Source: Tamlana flava (GTDB lineage: Bacteria; Bacteroidota; Bacteroidia; Flavobacteriales; Flavobacteriaceae). Taken from it: a stretch of 64,000 nucleotides of DNA. The notes under the pieces are model-generated. The model was not told where the DNA came from. It worked only from the letters and a program-made list of their open reading frames with translations, and made no database searches. The DNA lies in assembly GCF_041287255.1 (NCBI RefSeq), contig NZ_JBGGTX010000002.1, positions 372,001 through 436,000 on the forward strand, in the 5' to 3' direction. The position numbers and the translations under genes were made by a program. Positions 34,171-42,562 of this stretch are shown piece by piece. Positions within the stretch are counted from its first letter, which is position 1, and the number at the start of each line of letters is the position of its first letter.

Positions 34171-35133
34171 ATGAAACCTAATGAAGTTATCTGTTTAACA
34201 CCTGTTTTTAATGATTGGGAAAGTTTATCAATACTTTTATCTGACATCGAAAAGCAAGCAGCTCTCAATAATGAGTATAAGTTTAGAGCAATTGTAATTA
34301 ATGATGGGTCTACAGAGCCCATGACAAAGAAAATTCTTGAAAAAAATATTGATGTAGAAGTAATTAATCTAAAACTAAATATAGGCCATCAGAGAGCAAT
34401 TGCGGTTGGCTTGCAGTATATTTCAAATGAAATAGTAAAAGAGCTAAAAATAAAAGGCATTTCTGGCCATGTTGTTGTTTTAGACGGAGATGGAGAGGAT
34501 AAGCCTTCAGACATAATGTCAATGGTGCAAAAAGCAAATAATGAAATAGTTTTTGCAAAAAGGGTGAAAAGGAGTGAAGGCATTAGGTTTAAGATTGGCT
34601 ATTATTTTTATAAACTAATATTTAAGCTACTTACAGGAAAAGCAATCAATTATGGTAATTTCAGTGCGATTCCATTTTCTTTAATAAAGAATGTAGCTCT
34701 TTTACCCAACATATGGAATCATTATGCTGGCAGCATAGTTGAATCTAGAATCAAATTTTCGTCTTATCCGACTGAAAGAGGTAACAGATATGCTGGTAAA
34801 TCTAAAATGAACACAATGAATCTCATTATTCATGGGTTCAGCTCAATTTCAATTTATTTTGATAGATTGTGTTTTAGGGTTTTAAAGTTTTCATTTATAT
34901 CTATTCTTTTATGTTCAGCATTAATATCATTTGTTTTATATAGCAGATTGTTTACGGATAATGCAATACCAGGTTGGGCCTCTAGTTTAATTCTAATCGC
35001 TTTATCAATTGTTGTTCAGCTTTTTTCAGTGACTTTCATTATTTTACTATTTCAGTTAAGTACAAGAAGAGCAATAAGCCCTCCAAACAAAAAACTTTAT
35101 TTAGACTTTATTAATAGAGAAAAACATGGTTGA
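34171..35133 (+). CDS. GtrB/DPM1-like polyprenyl-phosphate glycosyltransferase (GT2)
   Basis: The 320-residue protein has a cytoplasmic GT2 domain (about 1-220) with T-P-V-F-N-D, I-N-D-G-S-T, I-G-H-Q-R-A-I-A-V-G-L and the D-G-D-G-E-D-K-P-S-D metal/donor motif. Two membrane helices follow near the C-terminus (about 232-255 and 272-298). This is the layout of GtrB-type enzymes that load a sugar onto undecaprenyl phosphate for use outside the membrane. The next gene, a GT-C transferase it overlaps by eight bases, is the natural user of that lipid-linked sugar. It lies inside the sulfate-gene cluster between cysD and cysN. Confidence 0.85.
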   Translation: MKPNEVICLTPVFNDWESLSILLSDIEKQAALNNEYKFRAIVINDGSTEPMTKKILEKNIDVEVINLKLNIGHQRAIAVGLQYISNEIVKELKIKGISGHVVVLDGDGEDKPSDIMSMVQKANNEIVFAKRVKRSEGIRFKIGYYFYKLIFKLLTGKAINYGNFSAIPFSLIKNVALLPNIWNHYAGSIVESRIKFSSYPTERGNRYAGKSKMNTMNLIIHGFSSISIYFDRLCFRVLKFSFISILLCSALISFVLYSRLFTDNAIPGWASSLILIALSIVVQLFSVTFIILLFQLSTRRAISPPNKKLYLDFINREKHG

Positions 35134-36952
35134 TAAGCTAAAAAAACTTCTTCTTGACTCTAAATTTGTCTTAGCATTTATATTATTATTGGCAACTATA
35201 CTAAGATTTTATAATCTTGGTTTTCAAAGCCCTTGGTTAGATGAATTGCACACTATGGTAGAGACAGACCCATCTTTGTCATTTAAAGAATTCTACGACC
35301 TTTTATTTACAAGGGAACTAATGCCCCATCTGTACTACCTTTTGGCAAGAATTTTTAGTTTTTTGATTGATGACTCTATAGCAGTGGTAAGGTCCATTTC
35401 TGCCATTGCAGGCGTGTTAACAGTTTTTGCAATGTATTTTTTGGGTAAGGAAATGAAATCAAAAAAAGTGGGATTAATAGCCGCACTATTGATGGCCATA
35501 AACCATTTTCATATTTATTATTCTCAAGAGGCAAGACCCTATGCATTATTGTCATTATTTACAACAGTGTCGTTTTTGTACCTAATAAGGTTTTTAAAAA
35601 AAGAACATATAAAATCAGGGCTGCTATATGCCGTATTTGCGGCATTGATGATTAATACACATTTTTTTGGGTTATTTGTGTTGGTTTCACAAGCTTTGAT
35701 TATTTTAATCTACTTAAAGGCCATTAATTGGAATAAAGGGTTTTTTATTAATTCCTGTATATCTGGAATTGTAATTCTTTTACTCTTTATTCCTTCAATG
35801 CCCATTTTGTTCAAAATATCGCATGTAGATTCGTTTTGGATACCCCCACCATCCCAAACCTTTTTTGCCGATTTGTTTAGTGTTTTCTTCGGTAAGTCTG
35901 AGGTTTTAGTAATTATTGCCTTGCTTCTTATAATTATTTATCTGGTAAAGGTTTTTAATACGAAAGAGAAGGAAATTATCAACTTAAACAATACGTATGC
36001 AACCAGTTTTGTAATATTAAGTATTTGGTTGTTTGTAACATTTGTTTTGCCGTATATTAGGTCATACACAAATGTGCCCATGATGCTTAATCGGTATTTT
36101 ACAAGTGCATTACCTGCAATAATTTTAATTTTATCGATGGGGATATCGTCAATAAAGTTTAAAACCAATGCACTAATATTAGGACTCATTTTTGTTACAT
36201 TTTCATTTGTAAACCTATTCTTGGTTAGAGATTACTACCATAAGGTAACTAAAACACAGTTTAGGGAACTCACTTCAGAGATAGAAAAAAGAAACATTGA
36301 TAATAGTCTCATTGTTTACAGAATGGCATGGCACATGGAGTATTATTTTAATGACACCCAAATTATTCAAGGTTCACTCAATAACTACATAAATAACTTA
36401 AAATCAGGAACCGAAAAAAAGGAGAATTTTTGGGCAGTAGGGGCGCATTTAAACCCTTATGAAGTCACTGCTCAAAATCAAAAATACTTAGACGACAACT
36501 TTTATTTAGTGGATGATATTGAACTAAAGGATTGCTGGGCAAAATATTATATTTACAAGAACAGCAAGCAATCCATAAACGTGCCATTGGTTGATTTTGC
36601 CCCCAAGTTAACCAACAGCAATTTAGAGTTAGTAATTAAAAGCAATAAAACAGTTACATCAAAGGATGTTTTTTTAAACCAAGGCAAGTACAGATTAGTC
36701 TTACGGACAAAAAGTAAGCCTAACCCACCAATTGAAAATGAAAACGCCCATATTGATGTTGCCATCAATGGAAAAAGAATAGGAGGCTTTTATACCAGTT
36801 CAAAACAAATAATACCAACGTTTTTTGATTTTGAACTACAAAGTAGTACGGCCATTAATATTCAACTTACTTTTGGCAATGATTACTTTAATGACAAGGT
36901 AGACAGAGACTTAATTATTTATGGTGTTTCAATTGAAAAAGTTAGAGAATAA
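35126..36952 (+). CDS. GT39/PMT-like membrane glycosyltransferase (GT-C) with C-terminal beta-rich domain
   Basis: The 608-residue protein has about ten membrane helices in its first 375 residues, with the GT-C signature near the start: Pro-Trp-Leu-Asp-Glu-Leu-His (about 37-43), where the acidic residues are catalytic. H-F-H-I-Y-Y-S-Q-E-A-R-P-Y-A is typical of GT39/ArnT-like enzymes. Such enzymes take a sugar from a polyprenyl carrier and add it to a polymer or protein in the periplasm. The last ~220 residues are non-membrane and strand-rich, ending in a possible sugar-binding beta-sandwich (I-D-V-A-I-N-G-K-R-I-G-G-F-Y). It overlaps the GtrB-like gene by eight bases; the acceptor is inferred to be the polysaccharide. 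Confidence 0.85.
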   Translation: MVDKLKKLLLDSKFVLAFILLLATILRFYNLGFQSPWLDELHTMVETDPSLSFKEFYDLLFTRELMPHLYYLLARIFSFLIDDSIAVVRSISAIAGVLTVFAMYFLGKEMKSKKVGLIAALLMAINHFHIYYSQEARPYALLSLFTTVSFLYLIRFLKKEHIKSGLLYAVFAALMINTHFFGLFVLVSQALIILIYLKAINWNKGFFINSCISGIVILLLFIPSMPILFKISHVDSFWIPPPSQTFFADLFSVFFGKSEVLVIIALLLIIIYLVKVFNTKEKEIINLNNTYATSFVILSIWLFVTFVLPYIRSYTNVPMMLNRYFTSALPAIILILSMGISSIKFKTNALILGLIFVTFSFVNLFLVRDYYHKVTKTQFRELTSEIEKRNIDNSLIVYRMAWHMEYYFNDTQIIQGSLNNYINNLKSGTEKKENFWAVGAHLNPYEVTAQNQKYLDDNFYLVDDIELKDCWAKYYIYKNSKQSINVPLVDFAPKLTNSNLELVIKSNKTVTSKDVFLNQGKYRLVLRTKSKPNPPIENENAHIDVAINGKRIGGFYTSSKQIIPTFFDFELQSSTAINIQLTFGNDYFNDKVDRDLIIYGVSIEKVRE

Positions 36953-36955
36953 GTT

Positions 36956-37924
36956 ATGAACAAGTTTAGATTAACCTCCGTTTTTATATTGTTTTGTTTG
37001 GTCTCTTGCAAAAAAACACCACCATCTACCAATAACGAATATAGGGTATGGTTAAACCCGGACGTAAAATTGGAAGATGTTTTTACTGTTAAAATCAGGC
37101 TAAAAGTGTTACATAACGATGAGTTTAAAGTTTATTACACCCAAGACAACACCGAAAATTTTAACGAGGAAAATACCGTAAGAACAAAAATAAATGGAAG
37201 CAATGAAGTTCAATTACTTACGTTTAAGTTTCCTAAAGGAACAAAACCCACCAACTTAAGAATAGATTTTGGGTTTAATAAAGAGCAACGTGTATTTGAG
37301 CTCAATAATTTGGAACTTAGTTGCCATGACAACTATTTCACCATACCAGGGCCAACGTTTTTGGATTACTTTAAAATATTTGATAATCGCTTAATTTTTG
37401 ACGCATCAACCGCCCAATTATATGTTAATAAAGATATCGATAGAAAACAGTATTTACCCATTACAGTATCGAAAGAATCGTTAAATGCAGAATTAAAATA
37501 TTTTTATCAAGAAAATGCAGAGCCTAGCTACGAAACTGTTGAATTTGACCAAGAACAACTATTATATATAACTGAAAAAAACAACGCGAGATTTAGAATT
37601 GAGAAGTTTGAGTTTGATGATAATTATCGACTAAAAGTAAAAGGATGGGCAATGCTTGAAAACGTTAATTCAACAGACACCAAGCTTAAAGCTATACTGT
37701 TAAAAGACAATTTAGGCTATATAATTGAATCCGAAAATAAAAGCCGGCCCGATGTAACCAACTTTTTTAAATTAAATTACAATGCAGACAATTCAGGGTT
37801 TGAAATAGACACCCGGATAAGGCTCATACCCAAAGGCAACTATGTTTTAGGGGTTTTGCTTAATAATGATAAAAAAGGCATTGAAGGTTTATCAATTTCT
37901 AATAAACAATTAACAATTCTGTAA
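36956..37924 (+). CDS. Predicted lipoprotein of unknown function, beta-rich
   Basis: I do not recognise a named family. The 322-residue protein has a lipoprotein signal (L-V-S-C, Cys18) and a strand-rich mature part with two likely domains, about 28-125 and 185-320. The second contains K-V-K-G-W-A-M and S-R-P-D-V-T-N-F-F followed by N-S-G-F-E-I-D, a pattern I have seen in beta-sandwich modules attached to surface-glycan membrane proteins. It starts three bases after the GT39 gene and is clearly part of the same unit, so an accessory role in the periplasmic glycosylation step is plausible. No catalytic motif is seen. Confidence 0.6.
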   Translation: MNKFRLTSVFILFCLVSCKKTPPSTNNEYRVWLNPDVKLEDVFTVKIRLKVLHNDEFKVYYTQDNTENFNEENTVRTKINGSNEVQLLTFKFPKGTKPTNLRIDFGFNKEQRVFELNNLELSCHDNYFTIPGPTFLDYFKIFDNRLIFDASTAQLYVNKDIDRKQYLPITVSKESLNAELKYFYQENAEPSYETVEFDQEQLLYITEKNNARFRIEKFEFDDNYRLKVKGWAMLENVNSTDTKLKAILLKDNLGYIIESENKSRPDVTNFFKLNYNADNSGFEIDTRIRLIPKGNYVLGVLLNNDKKGIEGLSISNKQLTIL

Positions 37925-37948
37925 TTTTTAAAAATAAACGACATAATA

Positions 37949-39202
37949 ATGTTAGATAATAATCAGCTATTGCGTTTTACAACGGCAGGAAGTGTTGATG
38001 ATGGAAAAAGTACGCTTATAGGGCGCTTACTTTACGATTCAAAATCAATATTTGAAGACCAATTAGAGGCTATTGAGAGTTCAAGTAAAAGAAAAGGCCA
38101 TGATGGTGTAGATTTGGCCCTATTTACAGACGGTTTAAGAGATGAACGAGAGCAAGGCATTACAATAGACGTGGCATATAGATATTTTACAACACCAAAG
38201 CGTAAATTTATAATTGCAGACACGCCTGGCCATATCCAGTATACGCGCAATATGGTAACAGGTGCGTCCACTGCAAATGCTGCACTTATATTGGTAGATG
38301 CACGACATGGTGTTGTAGAACAAACCCGAAGACATGCTTTTATTGCCTCTTTGTTACAAATCCCGCATATTATAGTCTGTATCAATAAAATGGATCTAGT
38401 TGATTTTAAAGAAGAGACCTATAACAATGTTTTAAGTCAATTTGAAGAGTTTTCTTCAAAACTATTAGTCAAAGATGTTAGATTCATTCCAATGAGCGCT
38501 TTATTAGGGGATAATGTTGTTAATCAATCCGAAAATATGCCTTGGTACAAAGGCGCATCATTACTCCATACGTTAGAGACCATGCATATAAGTAGTGACA
38601 TAAATAAGGTTGATGCACGTTTTCCAGTACAAACCGTTTTACGTCCACAACGAGAAGGATTTATTGATTATAGGGGCTATGCAGGTAGGGTTTCAAGCGG
38701 GGTGTTTAGAAAAGGAGATGAGGTTACCATTATGCCATCAGGTTTCACATCTAAGATTAAAACAATTGATGTTTATGATAAACAAATAGACGAAGCATTT
38801 GCTCCTATGTCGGTCTCAATCACTCTAGAAGATGACATAGACGTAAGTAGGGGCGATATGCTGGTTCGATCTAATAATAAACCAGAAGCTTCTCAAGATA
38901 TTGAGGTAATGTTATGCTGGTTAAACAATTCTCCCTCTAGGCCACGTAATAAATACAGTATTTTCCATACTACTAACCAGCAAAAAGCTATGATTAAAGA
39001 GATAGTTTATAAAATTGACATTAATTCTTTAAACAGAAAAGAAGTGCAAGTCGAATTAAAAATGAACGAAATAGCAAAGGTGAAACTGAGGACAACAAGA
39101 CCACTGATGGTAGACTCTTACAGAAAGAACAGAAGTACAGGTAGCATTATTTTGGTTGATGATGCAACGAATGAGACAGTAGCAGCTGGAATGATTGTTT
39201 AG
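37949..39202 (+). CDS. cysN: Sulfate adenylyltransferase subunit 1 (GTPase)
   Basis: The EF-Tu-like GTPase subunit that drives APS formation by CysD. The 417-residue protein has the P-loop G-S-V-D-D-G-K-S at residues 14-21, D-x-x-G as D-T-P-G-H, and N-K-M-D for guanine recognition, followed by two beta-barrel domains. It has no C-terminal APS kinase domain, which agrees with the separate cysC at 32646. It is separated from cysD by the GtrB-like, GT39 and lipoprotein genes but lies in the same direction with a 24-base gap. Confidence 0.97.
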   Translation: MLDNNQLLRFTTAGSVDDGKSTLIGRLLYDSKSIFEDQLEAIESSSKRKGHDGVDLALFTDGLRDEREQGITIDVAYRYFTTPKRKFIIADTPGHIQYTRNMVTGASTANAALILVDARHGVVEQTRRHAFIASLLQIPHIIVCINKMDLVDFKEETYNNVLSQFEEFSSKLLVKDVRFIPMSALLGDNVVNQSENMPWYKGASLLHTLETMHISSDINKVDARFPVQTVLRPQREGFIDYRGYAGRVSSGVFRKGDEVTIMPSGFTSKIKTIDVYDKQIDEAFAPMSVSITLEDDIDVSRGDMLVRSNNKPEASQDIEVMLCWLNNSPSRPRNKYSIFHTTNQQKAMIKEIVYKIDINSLNRKEVQVELKMNEIAKVKLRTTRPLMVDSYRKNRSTGSIILVDDATNETVAAGMIV

Positions 39203-39403
39203 CATTATTTTAGAAATTTCTTTAAAAGATTTTTGCAATAAGAAATCAGTAAATATTTAAAACTGAAAAACCAAAATGTACTTTATGTAAAGAGAGCATA
39301 AATTCTTCAGAAATTTGGGTTTAAAATTTATCTGGATGAATTTTTCTAGAGTTAATGTCTAGTGTTTTACTTAAAGTTTAATGAAAAAATTAAATGGCCT
39401 AGA

Positions 39404-40735
39404 ATGACAAAGCATAAAGACAAAAATTTAATTGAATTAGTAAAGGGGGGCTCTGTTTCTTTGGTCATTAAACTGATGGGCATGTTGTTCGGTTATCTGT
39501 CTATGCTTTTTATTACTAAATATTTTGGTGCTGAAGAATGGGGTGTTTATTCATTGTGTATCACAGTTTTAAGTGTTGCGATTATTTTTCCTAAGTTTGG
39601 TTTCGATACTTCCTTGGTCAGAATCATAGCAGAGTTAAATGTAAAGAACAAACAAGACCAAATTTCAGGAGTTTTGTTAAGATCTACACTTATTTCAATA
39701 GCGCTCTCTTTGCTTGTAATTGTTGCAATAACGCTATTTGCAGATGTTGTTGTTTCTAAAGTAATTAAACAGCCAGAAATGCTTTATTATTTTAAAATAA
39801 TAAGCATAGCCATCATTCCTATGGCATTGTTAACTATTTATAGTTCATTGTTTCAAGCCCTTAAAAAAACAGCATTTTTTATGTTGTTTCAAGCTACGCT
39901 TATTAACGTGGTTTTTTTTATTCTTTTAATTTTTTATTACAATTTTGAAATTGATTTTTCAGGAACATTTAATTTATATGTAATTGCGGTATTTATAGTT
40001 TTAATAAGCTTAATACTTTTTCTGGTAATAACAATTAAAAAACTAAATACCGACAAGATTACAAAAAGAGAAAAACCTAGTTTTGGATATTTAAAAATAT
40101 TTAAAATTTCATTTCCCATGATGATGTCGAGTTCCTTTGCGCTTCTTATTGGATGGGTAGATATTTTCATGTTATCCTATTATAAAACAACAACAGATAT
40201 TGGCATTTACAATACCACATTAAAATTAGCAGCATTGTCAACGATTACTTTAATGGCTGTTAATGCTATAGCTACTCCAAAATTTGGAGAGTTTTATATA
40301 AGTAAAAACATAGCTGGGTTGAAAGAAACAGTTAAAAACTCCACAAAAATGATTTTTTTAACCTCAACACCCATATTGTTGGCTCTTATAGTTTTTGCCA
40401 GACCTATTTTGGGTTTTTTTGGCGAAGAGTTTAAAGTTGGTTACCTATCTTTAATCTACTTATGCATATCTCGGTTTATTAATGCAATATCTGGATCTGT
40501 TGGATATTTGATGCAAATGACAGATCAGCAAAACCAATTTCAAAATGTTTTGATTGTTGCATTTGTGATTAACTTAATTTTAAATTATTTGTTAATACCG
40601 AAATATAGCTATGAAGGTGCAGCAATAGCAAGTGGCTTGTCAATGATATTTTGGAATTTGGCCTTAGTGATTATTATAAAAAGAAAACTTGGTTTTTGGA
40701 CATTTTATAATCCATTACAAAATCTCCGAGAATAA
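39404..40735 (+). CDS. wzx: Oligosaccharide flippase (Wzx-like, MOP/MATE superfamily)
   Basis: The 443-residue protein has about 12-14 membrane helices throughout and begins with the family pattern L-V-K-G-G-S-V-S-L-V-I-K-L, F-I-T-K-Y-F-G-A-E-E-W-G-V-Y-S-L. Wzx flips undecaprenyl-PP-linked repeat units across the inner membrane for polymerisation. ATG 39404 (M-T-K-H-K-D-K) is preferred over a GTG at 39362. A 201-base gap separates it from cysN, the longest in the locus; apart from AT-rich sequence I see nothing in that gap. It converges with the sulfotransferase gene with only two bases between stops. Confidence 0.9.
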   Translation: MTKHKDKNLIELVKGGSVSLVIKLMGMLFGYLSMLFITKYFGAEEWGVYSLCITVLSVAIIFPKFGFDTSLVRIIAELNVKNKQDQISGVLLRSTLISIALSLLVIVAITLFADVVVSKVIKQPEMLYYFKIISIAIIPMALLTIYSSLFQALKKTAFFMLFQATLINVVFFILLIFYYNFEIDFSGTFNLYVIAVFIVLISLILFLVITIKKLNTDKITKREKPSFGYLKIFKISFPMMMSSSFALLIGWVDIFMLSYYKTTTDIGIYNTTLKLAALSTITLMAVNAIATPKFGEFYISKNIAGLKETVKNSTKMIFLTSTPILLALIVFARPILGFFGEEFKVGYLSLIYLCISRFINAISGSVGYLMQMTDQQNQFQNVLIVAFVINLILNYLLIPKYSYEGAAIASGLSMIFWNLALVIIIKRKLGFWTFYNPLQNLRE

Positions 40736-40737
40736 TA

Positions 40738-41658
40738 CTACTTCCAAACATCCAATTTTTTGTCGAGCAGTTTTTCTAAACCCAAAACTTCTTGCTCGAA
40801 AGCGGAAGATAAATAATCAAAGGCTTCTTTGCTTATTTTAGGTTTACTTGAGTTTTTAAAAAGGAAAGCATTCTGGATGAACTTTTTTAACCAACGTGGC
40901 GTTACATTCCTGGCAAAATCAAATTTTTCTTTCTTCCTTAATAAAACCTTTGAAATTTTCCCTTTAGGAGACCTGTACACATTATGTTTTTTATCCAAAT
41001 CCAATTCACCCAGTTTAAAATTGGGCAGGCATAAAAACTCCAAAACGGAATTTATTCCTTTCTGTGTGTCCTTAAAAAACTCTTCGTATATAATTACTTT
41101 GATATTTTCTTTTTTAAATACGTTATAATAGGATTTCACTTGTGAAAAATACATTCCCAATTCTTTATAAAGCATTACTTTGCCATCTCCCCATACCTTA
41201 GGAAAAGTATTTTCATCTCTAATTAATGCTTTTAAAAAATCATCTTCTTTTTCAACACCACTCTTTATATTCATTAAATAATGGGAGAAGGCCCTATTTA
41301 TTGGATTTCTCAAAATAATAATAATCTTAGCATTAGGGAAATCATCATAAATTCTTTTGGCTGAATTTTTATCCCATAAGTAAGACGGGCTTGCATCGCC
41401 CAAAACAGAATAGTTTTTTGAATCCTTATAAAGAGAATAATAAACATCCCTGTCTTTTATGATTTTATTGTGATAGAATTTTTTTGGTTTAGGATTATTG
41501 TATACCAACTTATCTTCAGATTCAATATCAGAATAATAATTAGGTTCTTTAACTAGAGGGAAAAACACATCTGAATGGCTTTTAAGATAATTATAAAGTG
41601 AAGTTGTTCCCGATTTTGCTGCACCAACAATAAATAAATTAATATTTGGTTTTCCCAT
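40738..41658 (-). CDS. PAPS-dependent sulfotransferase
   Basis: The enzyme moves sulfuryl from PAPS onto a hydroxyl, probably of the polysaccharide. The 306-residue cytoplasmic protein has the 5'-phosphosulfate loop G-A-A-K-S-G-T-T-S-L at residues 12-21 and the 3'-phosphate motif with R117 and S125 (I-L-R-N-P-I-N-R-A-F-S-H-Y), both intact. The C-terminal half is Lys-rich. Length is normal for bacterial carbohydrate sulfotransferases. It is the only minus-strand gene in the polysaccharide locus and so has its own promoter; stop codons of this gene and the flippase are two bases apart, with no terminator between. Substrate position is unknown. Confidence 0.9.
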   Translation of the reverse strand: MGKPNINLFIVGAAKSGTTSLYNYLKSHSDVFFPLVKEPNYYSDIESEDKLVYNNPKPKKFYHNKIIKDRDVYYSLYKDSKNYSVLGDASPSYLWDKNSAKRIYDDFPNAKIIIILRNPINRAFSHYLMNIKSGVEKEDDFLKALIRDENTFPKVWGDGKVMLYKELGMYFSQVKSYYNVFKKENIKVIIYEEFFKDTQKGINSVLEFLCLPNFKLGELDLDKKHNVYRSPKGKISKVLLRKKEKFDFARNVTPRWLKKFIQNAFLFKNSSKPKISKEAFDYLSSAFEQEVLGLEKLLDKKLDVWK

Positions 41659-41731
41659 TCAGTTATTATTTACAAGTCCGTAAAGATATTTATTTGTGCC
41701 TTATAAGCAGAATAATATTTTTTAAAATTAA

Positions 41732-41739
41732 TATCTTTG
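41732..41739 (+). promoter_or_regulatory. Candidate -7 element for the second half of the polysaccharide locus
   Basis: TATCTTTG followed by CGC matches the Bacteroidota -7 consensus, 48 bases before the GT2 start at 41788 and between the divergent sulfotransferase and GT2 genes. No clear -33 box. Confidence 0.45.
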
Positions 41740-41787
41740 CGCATCTAGAAAACAGCTTTACAGAATTGCCTCACGATAAAAACATTA

Positions 41788-42558
41788 ATGAAATATACTG
41801 TAATAACAGCTACCTTTAATAGTGATAAGACTGTTACAGAAACATTTAATTCTATCTTAAATCAATCCTACAAGGGAGATATTGAGTATATAGTGGTTGA
41901 TGGGTGCTCTACCGACCAAACAGTTGATATAATTAAATCTTACCAAGAAAAGTTTCAGTTAAAAGGAATTTCGTTTAAATGGATATCAGAAAAAGACAAT
42001 GGCATTTATGATGCATGGAATAAGGGATTAAATATTGCAACTGGAGATTGGATTTCATTTTTAGGCTCTGATGACATATATTTAAAAAGCGCCCTCGAAC
42101 TTTACAACGAAACAATATCAAATTTAGAATACCCCAAGGATTTAGTGTATTCAAATGTGGATGTTATAAAAAACAATAAAACAATTAGGGTAATAAATGG
42201 CTTGTGGTCATGGAAAATATTTCGGAGAAAAATGAATATTGGCCATGTAGGTGCTTTTCATAACAAGGAATATTTCAAAATCCATGGTAATTATGATGCA
42301 GATTACAAAATAGCAGGAGATTATGAATTGCTTCTGAGAGCAAAAGAAAATTTGAAAACAGCCAAAGTAACCTCAACTACCGCCAAGATGGCCTATGGCG
42401 GAATTAGCAATAAATTAATTTTTAAGGCTTTCAGTGAATCCATAAAAGCCAAGTACCAGACGGGTAAATTAAACATTCTTCTTTGTTATTTAGATTTTTT
42501 GAAAGAATACTCAATATATTTTTTAAAAAAAGTTATTTATAAGAGGGGGGGTAGCTAA
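41788..42558 (+). CDS. Family 2 glycosyltransferase (WcaA/WcaE-like)
   Basis: The 256-residue cytoplasmic enzyme has the GT-A fold pattern: T-V-I-T-A-T-F-N-S at the start, V-V-D-G-C-S-T-D-Q-T-V-D, E-K-D-N-G-I-Y-D-A-W-N-K-G and F-L-G-S-D-D for metal and donor binding. The E-K-D-x-G-I-Y-D-A-x-N-K-G block is typical of GT2 enzymes of colanic-acid-like loci. Donor and linkage cannot be assigned. It is the first gene after the divergent sulfotransferase and starts a new + strand run, four bases before the next GT gene. Confidence 0.92.
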   Translation: MKYTVITATFNSDKTVTETFNSILNQSYKGDIEYIVVDGCSTDQTVDIIKSYQEKFQLKGISFKWISEKDNGIYDAWNKGLNIATGDWISFLGSDDIYLKSALELYNETISNLEYPKDLVYSNVDVIKNNKTIRVINGLWSWKIFRRKMNIGHVGAFHNKEYFKIHGNYDADYKIAGDYELLLRAKENLKTAKVTSTTAKMAYGGISNKLIFKAFSESIKAKYQTGKLNILLCYLDFLKEYSIYFLKKVIYKRGGS

Positions 42559-42562
42559 AAAA

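Noticed and set aside
39203..39403. 201-base gap between cysN and the flippase gene, searched for a gene, RNA or terminator
   Set aside because: Only AT-rich sequence without hairpins, repeats or a credible open frame.
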